From positions 32,772,740 to 32,836,739 of the forward strand of contig CAIIXF020000009.1 of assembly GCA_903813345.2 (NCBI GenBank): a stretch of 64,000 nucleotides of DNA. The letters are read 5' to 3'. Shown piece by piece: positions 33,914 through 45,900 of the stretch. A program made the position numbers and the translations under genes. The notes below the pieces were generated by a model, which did not search any database, was not told the DNA's origin, and worked only from the letters and a program-made list of their open reading frames with translations. Each line of letters opens with the position of its first letter. Positions within the stretch are counted from its first letter, which is position 1. The stretch is from Owenia fusiformis. Taxonomy: Eukaryota > Annelida > Polychaeta > Sabellida > Oweniidae.

Positions 33914-36900
33914 ATGGCCACGATCGAAAAAGTTAGAATCTTAGTTGTTGGAGATTCAGGTGAGCATTACAGCCATAATGCAACATATTCAAATGAATGT
34001 ACATCGGACGAGTTTGTCTTTATAGTGGAGCCCCAAATTACCAATGTAAATGAAGCAATTTCATGTATTTGCATAGCTTAAATTTTTGATGATTTTTCAG
34101 TTTTTTCTCACTCAATAAATTGTCAATAGCAGGCCCAGTGAGTAACACAGTGAGTGTGGGGGGATTTAAATCTTCTTCTGGGCCTGTGGTCAATAGGCCA
34201 TGACAATTTTAATGAGTTTCAGTTTTTTACCCGTTCAATAAGAATGATAACTTGAAATTTTTCCATTCCGACAGAAACTGCCATTCGAAATTATCTTGGA
34301 AATACCGAATGTGTTGTGTGGGTTATCTCACATTCATACGAAGCGTAGGCCTACATGTATCTTACATTCTTCCAAGGTTATTCTGGCCTAGTTCAACAAG
34401 TTAAACCCAATACCACTGCTTTTATTTATTAATCTGAATGTTCTTGTTGCCGTGATTCGGTTTAACTTCTGTGCTATGCTTTCATTGGTTGCGAATTCTC
34501 ACTATCAGTTATTAATAGAATGCGCATGGAATTTCATGCGCTGCCATAGGCCACCATTAAATTTTTGCATCAAGGGCCGAATAGGCAGGGATGTTAAACC
34601 TAGGGCGGGCCACAAGATATTGTGTCACATGTATGTCAGATAAGAAATAAGGCCCAGACTAGGTTTAACTTGTTGAACTAATTCTGGCCTTGTGGCAGGT
34701 GTCCAGCAGCTTTAGTATTTGTGTAATTCTCAATCGTTCTTTTAGTTGCTTGCTGTTCGAGAAGACAATTATGTTAAAATCATTGTTGATTGACAGTTTC
34801 ACCAAAAGTTTTCTCCATTTTACCATTGAAGACCAAACTGCCATCTTTAGATTTCACCATTTTTAAATATGGCAGACACATTGATTTTAATTTTAGATGA
34901 AATTATGCAATCCCACATAGGAAAGAGTTTGCTTCACTTTTAATTGATGAACTATTCTCACAAATATTTTCAAAATAATATCTAAATTAAATATTAATCT
35001 CAATCAAAATTTTTCCAAAGTACACGGTGGACCAGATGTGATGATTTCTACCCAAGTATTTGGCTAGAGACTCTACTAAGGCCTACCCTTGGTCTCAATT
35101 TTATATTGACCATTATAGATTAGATCTAACTATACAGGTATATAACACCTATCATAGTTGAACACCTGTCACCTTATTTTTAAGTCCCGTCATCTCATTC
35201 TCTGGCAACCATCACCTCAATTATCCAATCAAATCATTATTTTATCTACTAACCTGACAATGTAATTACCGAATTTAAAAGTTCATATTTCAAGCTCCAA
35301 ATTGAGATGATGACCCAATTTATTTAAACATTTATATAACATTTATTCAGTTTGTAGTCATGACCCTTATACAATTTAGCAATATCAGTAAAATATTGAG
35401 GATTCAGTATAATTCTTTAATTGAATTCTTTCAGGTGTTGGCAAAACCTCCCTTGTACATCTAATGGTAAACAATGAACCCATTGGTAACCCGTCATGGA
35501 CTATAGGGGGCTCTGTTGATGTCAAGGTAACGTAGAGCAGACCCTATAATTTTGATTTGTATTAAATTATTTAAGTCATTCATATGATTTCGGACACTTT
35601 TCTTAGTAAATCTTCTAAAGGTATCTATCTTACTCTGCCAATGAATACATCTCAACATAATGATTATCTCTCTCCAATAATAAAATATGTTCTTTGGATA
35701 TGTTGAATCAAGGATTGATGTTATATTTCTCTTGTTTCTAGCTACATGACTATAAGGCGGGGACCCCAGCAGAGAAGACATTCTTCATAGAACTATGGGA
35801 TATAGGAGGATCGTCCAGTCACAGTAATAGTCGCTTCATCTTCTATAATCCTGTACATGGTAAGTGTACTCTCATCTGTACTCTCATATTGAAAGTGTAC
35901 TATCCTGCCATGTATTTCATCTTGAAAGTGAACTGTCTTGAAACATACATCATCTTGAAAGTTTACTCTTAGAGATGACCAAAAGCTTTGAAAACCAAGT
36001 GAAATGTCCTATTAAAGAACTCTGATTGATTTTAGATATGCTCAGTAAGTAACATATTTCTACTAGGCTTAATCAATCACTGTTCTCAGGATTTCAGTAA
36101 GGGTGTATTTTAAATGTTTTTTTGGAATGGAATCAATGGGCCACATGGCTTTAAAAAATTGTTTCCCTTGTGAGGTGTTCCATATAGCAGTTTCTATTGT
36201 ATCTATGTATCTCATTCAAGGAGGATTGACTCCCAGAATGTCACATGTAAATAAGGTTAAAGGTCACCATACCATATATGGGACAAAGTATCTATGTTGC
36301 ATTCTGGGAACCAATCCTTGCTCTCATTTGGATTTTTCAACTTGAAATCACTAAATTCTAGGGATGACCTACTTTAAACAAAACTTGGTATAAGCACTGT
36401 GTACATGAAAGATTTGGAGGTTGGCTGTCTAAAAAAGTAAGCTTAATGGTACAGAAATGCACTCCACAGAACAGATACATCTAACAAACACAGACTAACT
36501 CAGTCATTGATGTAAGCATAATGCATCCCTTACATTGTAACTACTTGATACATTTCCAGGTATAATACTGGTGCATGATCTTACAAACAGAAAGTCTCAT
36601 CAAAATCTCAACAAATGGCTCTCTGAAGTTCTCAACAAAGATAACAAAGATAACAATGGGTAAGTACAAGATACCCCCCCAAATAGGAATAAAGTTGATA
36701 AGGATGGAGAAAGTAGACCAATTAGTTTTCTTACATATAAAATATAAAATACTAGTTTGATTTGTACAGCATGAAATGTCTATGTATTAGGCTAACCATT
36801 TCTTTCTTGTTTGCAGCTACGATTTTGACCCAGAACAGTTTGCAGGTAACCAGGTCCCTATACTTGTGATTGGCACCAAGGCAGATATGGTAGAGAACCT

Positions 36901-39900
36901 AAGGGATCGTTCTGTCTCAAGATCCTCTAGTATTGCTGAAGAATGTGGGGCTGATGAGATTAATTTGGTAAGACTCTTTAAAATTGAACTTGGTGCCCTT
37001 AATTCGCGATGATGGGGGGGGGTCTTGGGTGGGCCCAGAAAAAAAAATTGGGCCCAAAAAAGATTTTTGGGCCAAAAAAGGCCTTAGGGCTCCAAAAAGT
37101 CGGCCTTTTTGGTCATTACTGGGCCTTTTAAGGCCTTATTTTTTAAATTCAGGCCAAATGTTGAAGAAAATGGGCCTCAAAATTTCCAAATTTGGGCCCA
37201 CTTTTGCCTTTTAGGGGCCCAAAATTTTTTTCCGTGCAAGCGCCGCGTTTTTCTCTGACCTAAAATTTGGGCCCCCCCCCTTGTTGGTTCCCAGATCCGC
37301 CCCTGATATGTCCGGAATGAAATGAAACATCTATCCGAACCTCAGTGGAACAAAATGACATAAACACAACGTGTTTAGTCTCTCAATATTATAATTGTAC
37401 AAAGGAAAGTTTGGTTGATTTAAAAAAAGTATCTTGTTAAAGTCCCCGTCTAAAGTTTGAAAATATTTTTTTATCATTCATTTACTATTTACTATAAGTT
37501 GTGAGCATTTTATTTCTCAAATATTCAAATTTCCCGCCATTTTTCAAAAAAGTTGAAATTTCTTAATCATCAAATATTTCTTAATGCATTTCAAAAAAGA
37601 TTATATTTTTAACACCAATGCAAAGATTGAACAAAAGACACACTATTTCAATAATAAAATGTCATATTTAATGGGCCACTTCAATGTTTTAGCTTATCAA
37701 AAATATTTTGAAACATTAGTGATGTCACTAAGGTAACAAAAACTTTTTGAAAAAAATTGAATTTTTTTTTTCTATGTCAATCTTTTCTAAATATGATAGA
37801 CTTTCATAAAAAACCAATGTTGATTGTCTAACCAGGTTAAAAGGAAGAATAAATTATGTTTTAGATATCATTGTACCATTGGTTTCTATGAGAACTAAAA
37901 TTTTGAAATGCATTTTTCTCAGAACCATTTTCATGCACTGATAAGTTCATTTCTCGCTTGTTTATCAACCGATTTTCTTAATTTTTTCGGCAAAAAACAT
38001 GGGAGGATGTATGCTATGCATTGGTATGAATTGTGGCTAAATAGAAGATATTAGTGACCTCTAAAAGTTGGTTTTAAATAAATTCACAAATTTTGGAACA
38101 AAAAGTCTATCAAAAACCACTTTTTGAAATTAAAAAAAAAAGTTTCACATATCACACTTTGATAACATTGGGTAAGACTACAATATAAGCCAAAGTGGTT
38201 TAAACTTTACATGGGGCCTTTAATGAAATAAGAGATTTATCTTAATTTTTATCTATTTTGGGGATTTTGTTTTAATTTGAATACTTTTTGTTAAATCAAC
38301 CAAAATTTCCTTTAATGTTGAGAAGTCTAAGAAAATGTTGTATATGCTATTTTGTTCCAACAAGGTCCAGAAAGATATTTTATTTCATTCTCAAGAATTG
38401 GTAGAAAGGAACAAAAAACAATTGCACTAAAAACAAAAAAATGTTAACAAAAACAGTTATATAAAAATATATAAATAATTTTCGCATTAAATTGTTGTCA
38501 ATCAGTCAGCATTACATAAAGGACCATGTTTTTTTACAAATGATAATTGGTTTTGGAGAAAAACATTGCTAAATTCAGTTCACTATATCGATACCTATCC
38601 TTTTAAAGGGATTCGGTGCAATGCATTATTTTTCATTGTGATATAAAATGTACTGTTGAGCATTTTAAGAACATCATTGGAAAACTATTGTTACTGTAAA
38701 AACTGGAGTTTTAGCAGTTTAAAATTTGCCATATTTCCTTACTATTTATTTGCCTGGTGCTTTTACACCTTACTATGCGCCTGCTGTAAGGACAACATTA
38801 GAGCTATAATTTCAAAATAAGTGTAGTCGGAATAAAATATTTTTGTAGTAACTTTTGATATTGATTTTAAAAGATGTCACACATGTATAGACACTCTAGA
38901 TAGGTGGCGTTATAACTAGATTGTACTCTAAGTGATGTGTATAAAACTGGGGCAGTCAACATTAATTTCATGTACACTTCTCATAATATTTAACCAATCA
39001 TTGTAAATACCATTATGTGGCACCTAATACTCCATCATGGGGGTCATAGCCACTACAACCTGTTATAAATATGTTACATTGATTTTAATATAAAAAAAGT
39101 AAAAAAATCAAGGCGCAAATGGTGGGGGAGGGGTGTTAGATATTTATCTCATGTGTTAAACCATAGTTTTGACATTGAGCGTGTTTTTCCCTTTGGTATG
39201 TGCACTTAATATTTGTGCATACAGTGAACTTGTTTATCCATGTTAAAATAAATTTGAATGTAATATGCATAGATAAATCCATAACTTAAATTCCTAATAA
39301 TGCCAAATTAGAAAAATAGACGCAAAAACTACTTGTGGTTGGTCAAATAGTTTATTGTACCTAACTAAAATAAAACATTAAACTACAATGGAACTATAAT
39401 ATTATAATGTGTTAATTAATAGATGTTACGTCATAGATTAGATGATCTAGACATAATTAAAAGTTCATGACCTTTGCGTGAGCTGCAGAATCAATTGGCA
39501 ACTCTATAATTTAAATCTATTTTAACTGAAATTATTAGCTTCTCAACTCTTAAGTTTAGATTAGGTATTATAAGTTTTTATTGCTGAAGGTCAGGAGCAT
39601 TTACCAAGCTTAAGTTTTGGCATAGTATAAGTTGAAATGTATTTTAATCTGTTTATGTAGGTACTTATTATGTATTTTGCCACCAAATTGAGGAAGAAAC
39701 AGTGTAACATTTAACTGGTTGCAATATTTATATACAATGTACATATACATGCATTATTAGCTTATTCTTTATCTGATAGAACTGATTAGCTTATTTGCTT
39801 ATTTGACTGATATAATATTGAAAAAGTACATACCTGGAAACAAGTACATGTAAGTTATCAAAGGCAATGATCACAGACACAAATATCAAACACTATGTAC

Positions 39901-42900
39901 GTGAAAACATAATAAGGTATTGCATAGTTTACTGGGAATTATACAGTCATAGACATTTGCTAAAAGACACAGATGGAAAACATTGATGATATCGGTTGGA
40001 ACATACTTTGCATAGAAATACTCTTGTGCTGCATATAGAATGAAGCAATGCCACAGTTAAATAGCACACTGCAAAGGCCATAGTCATTCTCTATTCAAAG
40101 GAATAAATGAAGTTCACTCACATAAATACCTTTAGTTATATTGATTCAAACGTAAACCAGGCTAGAAGCTCGAAGAAAAGCAAGGAGGATTTAAAATAGA
40201 AGTGTGTTCAGAACATCAACTAAAAATGAACATGAAACTGCTATAAAATCCTAGATGAAACCATTCAAAATGGAAAACATAAAAGTGATAACAACAATTG
40301 TAATTATATTCTTCAACATTGTGGGGAGTAACACAACAATAAATGGACAGTCTTTCCTAGAGAATCCAAACAGAACTGTTGAATTGGGACATGTCAATGA
40401 TACAGCTGTAAATACCACAGATAGGCCTGTACAAGATAGTCTTCAAATAGACGTAGATATAACTACAGCAGATTTAGAACCACCTACAATGGGTTTTGTT
40501 GGGGCTTGCGATCATCCAAATATTGAACTGGATTCTATCACTTATGACTGCCACAATGTACGTCCTGAGCAATATAGCTGTAATAACCGATGTGGCTCAA
40601 TATTAGAGCCAGTCCAAGGTGCCTACTGTTCATGCGACCCAGGATGTTTGGTACACAAGGACTGCTGTAGAGACTTTCAGCTCCAATGTCCTGTTGAATA
40701 TAACATCTCTCACAGCCTTCTCAACAATTTAATCACAGAACCTTATATGGAATGTGAATCATTCAATGGGAAACAATACAAAATGGTTGTACAATGCTTG
40801 AATGGAACAAGATGTGTGGATCTTGACAGAAATTGGTTGGATGCAATACCTGTAATAGATAAAGCAACATGGGTAACCTACTTGAATACAAACTGTGCTG
40901 CCTGTAACAATGTAGAACTTGTCTCGCCATGGCCTAGTAATATAATATGTAATGCAGAATCAATTTTGTCAACCTTAACATCTCTAAAAGCAATTCAAAC
41001 TGCTATAGAAAATGATTTTTGCTTCATACATGTGGAGGATATTGGACATGTTTGTAGGGAAGTCATTTCCACTTGTCCAGAGGATTGTGCCAACAAGAAT
41101 TTAGTTGAAAGATGTCATAATGGTTCTGTACAATTTGTAGAGAGCTCTGATTATGATAATATGATGTTTGGTACATACAAGAATGAATACTGCCTAAGAT
41201 GTAATATACCTGACCCTGGTATAAGTTGCAGCATGTGTAGTGTATGCCAAACGGTTGTTAATCAGGGAATCTTTCCACCTTTTTCATTTTCTCTTTTGAT
41301 GGACATTAATCCTAAAAAAGGATTGAAAATTGGTTTCAATGTGAATGGTGTCAACCAGGAATTTGAATGTGATGCGACCAGTAACTGTTCAAGTGCTTGT
41401 AAAGAAGGATATGATTATAACAATGATACATGTGTCCATGTGTTCACTCCCCATACAATCATTGTGAACATAACATTCAAAATTGTTGAATCATCTCAAC
41501 ATGCTTTTGAACTTACAGGTATGATGGAGGACAACTTCATAAAAAGGATAGATAAATTTGCAGCATCTGATATAAGTTATACCATGGTATATGATAACAA
41601 TATCCTTAATGGTACTACATCCATCACATTTAAAGATAACATTCTAACAGGGGATAATATAACTGGAATTGAATATCATAATATGATATTTCAAAAGTTA
41701 AAGAGTGAATATGACAAACATATGGAAAACATTGATTTAGAGTTTGTTAAGGATATTGACTTCAGAAGTGTTTGTGTAGAAGGAATGGATGCTTTAACAT
41801 GTTGGGACTGGAAAAATGCAACATTATTTTTTGAGAGAAATTATTTGGTAGAAGCACACACATTATCTATGCCCTCTGAGACCATAATGGGAATTGTCAC
41901 TATTGTGTGTTTGAGCATTTCAGTGGTTTGTATGATCATTCGTTTAGTTCTCCAAATCTTTGTTCCGGTGTTTCACACATTTCCCGGGAAGCTTCAGTTC
42001 TTGATGGTGTTGGCATTGTGGTTTGCTAGTATGTTCAAGCTACTAGGACCTTTAGCCTTTAGGCTACCAGACCTCTGTACAGCTATGGGTGTTCTCACTC
42101 ACTATTTCTACCTTGTGACTTTCACATGGATGTCTATTATAGCTTTAGACATGTATCTTGTATTTAGGGCAGAATTAAGTGTGGCTTCTAGAGGGTTAAA
42201 AAGATTGGTGGTCTATTCCACAGTAGCATTTTTACTCCCAGGGTTAATAGTTGCAACAGCTGGAATATTAGATGGGGTAACACAGGGGTCAAATCTAAGA
42301 CCTGACTATGGTGTTCCAGTATGTATGATAACAAATAGGTATTCTCTACTCTTGTTCTTTGCTGGTCCATTAGCAGTAATGATCATATTTAATATTGTTA
42401 TGTTCTCGTTAACTGTTCACAATTTAAGAAAATCCTGGAGAGATGCAAAAAGTGTTAAAACCAAGAAGAATGAAAATCATTTTGATGTTTACATCAAGCT
42501 GTTCTTATTGATGGGTTTCACTTGGGTGTTTGGTTTTATCGCTCCTTTTGCAGAACAAGATGGATTATGGTATATCTTCATCATTCTTAATGCATCACAA
42601 GGAGTGTTTATCTTTGTAGCCTCAGTGTGTTCTAGGAGAGTTTTGAGATCACTTAGGTGTATGAAATCTACAAGCAAAGGTTCCTCATATATGACTAAGT
42701 CAAGCTCTGTTAGAAATAGTGAGTCAGTTATCAGGAATGGTACACAGAATTCATCTTGAGAAGTTGTTTTATCATTATTATAATACATGTAATGTATGTG
42801 TCAAATGTTTTCTGGTTTATCTTATATGCACCCATGTGGTGCCATTTTATTTACCCTTTGAATGGCTACTGTTGGCTAATCCTGATAGTTTATTCACATA

Positions 42901-45900
42901 CATCTACATTTGTATAAAATAATTTAAGAATTGTTATTAGCCTGGCATTTGTGTTAGTACATATCATGGAATTATTGGAATTATTTACCCCTTGAGGACA
43001 TCATTACCACTTGTGTGTTCTATGTAAATATGTTTCTATTACTTCAATAAATAATATATATTAATAGCATATGATGCTTTTTTAAATCAGAAGCAATATT
43101 CATTTTTACATAAAGTCAAAATGTTACCAGATAAAGGACAAGTCCCGGTTTTGAGAACAGTCTCCTTGGCTAATAATGTTTTTGGAAAATATAGAAATAT
43201 CACCCAAATTAAATTATGATTGTTCAAAAGAGGACTTTTAAATCTACAAGATGTAAAAATATCACAATTGTCTGAAGCAGGGATAACGTTAACCAAACCC
43301 GTCTGGCCCAGTTATCTACTCCCGACCTCGTAGATCTGGGCCAGACTCGATCCAATGCAAAAAATGGGGTATTTACTCCGGAAAAAACACACTGGTTTTT
43401 CAATGTATAATACGTGCTGATAAATGAATAAACATCATAAAAATCACTTACGTGTTTGTTCCTTGTATCAAACTTTGTATTTATATTAGGTTTCCATCGC
43501 TGGATGACGGCTAATAAATAAGAACGAAACGTCTAAACGCAGCAAAAAGAAAAATTCTTCTGCAATCTGTTCGTGATCTCGTAGAATATCGAGAAGTCTC
43601 GGCTGCTTATTTCGTTCAGTACTACATTCTGTCAGTTCAACAAATTGAAAAATCGTATTAATGTCCACCATATTTCTTTCCAGTTTAAATACAACACAGA
43701 TACGTCTGTTTTATAAAGTAATCTACGTTTTGATAACAAATCTGCTGAACAAATCTAAATATTTGGAATGTATTGATTCCAGGGAAATGTATTTTGTTCC
43801 ATGAAAGTTTAAAAATTATCGCATCACACTCGTGTTATGTCACATCACGTGACTTTATTCGGTGCGGAGAACTGACGAAATATTGACGAAATGTTGTGCC
43901 CATTTCAACATCAATATAACAAACAAAACACCACATTTACGCGTAAGTTATGTTCTCTTTATTTCAAATAAATACTTGGGTTTACATGGTACCCGATGTT
44001 TTGGTTGGATGGCTAATAGGGAATGAATAATAAGTGATGATTCAGCAGTGTGTTTTTTCCGGAGTAAATACCCCCTTTTTTGCATTGGACCTAGTCTGGC
44101 CCTAGATCTACGACAATTCAGAATCGGGAGTAGATTACTGGGCCAGACGGGTTTGGTTAGGATAACGTGCAGTAGACTGTTTTAATAGAATACACGTCTC
44201 GATTTGGAGAAAGAAGTTCATCAGTGTACTGCGCTGATAATTTTTTATGTATAATCGAGAAATATCATCCAAATTAAATTAGGACTATTCAAAAGAAGAG
44301 ATTCAAATCTATATTATTAAAAAATCAAATTTGTCCGAAGCAGGGGTAACGTTCAATTAGAGTGATGAACTTCGTTCTCCAAACCCAGAAGAGCCCTTTT
44401 TTGACAAATTTATAGTGTCAAAGCAGGGTACATTTCGCGCAAGAAATACACTTGATTGGATTCACATTTTGTTGTCAAGCTTATTATGCACATTGAGGCC
44501 TAAAATGACTTCAACAATATAGTGTATATGATTTTTTAATTATATTAGAATTATTATTATATTATTATGTGTCATATTCAATAGGGGTATCACAGGTCAG
44601 ATATTTTTTTAAAGGGGTTGGGTCAGGCCAAAAAAAAGTGTGTGGATTGGGTAATTTTGAGTCGGGTCAGGAGAAAACAGAAAAGAGAATTTGACTTAAT
44701 AATTGTCAAAGCATTGCGCCATTTAATTCTAGCAACTCAAATTACTGGGTGAATACCCAGCATATTATAGGCCTGTTTAAGCCTGCATAATTGCATATTA
44801 TGCATTTTACGATAGTTTACGATTTTCCTGAGTGTTTTGACCAGACCCGAAATTGGTAAGTAGTTATTTGTGACCAGACCCGAGCCTTCCGACCCAAGAT
44901 TCAGGTCAACTCTTGGTTGGTGTGACACCTCAAGCAAAGAAGTTGGCAAAACATTTTGATCCTGTTGTCGGGGTAAATGAGAATAGGGGATTAAGAGGAA
45001 GTATTATCTTTATAAACTGAATGACAGTGATTCCCATCAGATATTTCAAGAACCTCACTCAGAATCAATTGAATCAATTTTTGCAATAAAGATATATACC
45101 TCAGGACCTTTATGGAAGACATATTACATGTATATCTCCCACCAAAGAAAGGTATAAAGGAAGGAGAGATGGTTGGTGAGTATCATCAATGAAATCTCAT
45201 TGAATTTCATTGAATTTCAGTGCATTATCAAAAATAAGAGTGATTGATATTTATACTGAATTTGAAAACATAATCTGCCACATTATAAGCAAGTCTTTCC
45301 TGATAATAGATAATCAAATATTTAAAAACCAAAATTGTGCCCTTGTTGTTTCAAAAGTCTGAATCAAAGCATTCCCTGCTTCTAATCTGTTTCCCAGTTA
45401 TACCATGTCTCCAGGTTTATCCCTTTCTCTTACTTTACGAGGCTGGCCTATCTCCCCATGTCTTTCTTTATAATTGGTCATTTTCTATTTTTACACTACT
45501 ACCCTGGATACCCTCTATATGTAGTCCCTTCAACTATCTACTGCAGCTATGATGTCACTTTATGTACACCTCTCTTCTGCTTCGGTGATAGAATCTGATT
45601 GATTGAGTAGCAATGCATTTTGGACCTTTGGGAGTTAAAACCATGCTGACATGTATGAGGTTGATTGTCCGTATATATTTTACTCATGCGAAGTAACCTG
45701 TATGATTTGATTGATAAAAGACTTGTGCATATTTATGAGACTAAATGAAATGATGGTAAAGTGGTATCTTGTTTAATCATTAAAGTGTGCGCCTGACCCG
45801 GCTACGTATAGCACAGAGTTTATACTGGCGGATTAGACTAGTTCATTTTTTATATGTGTGTGAAAGCTTTCTCTTATTTGCGTTTTTTCGTTAATGGCCT

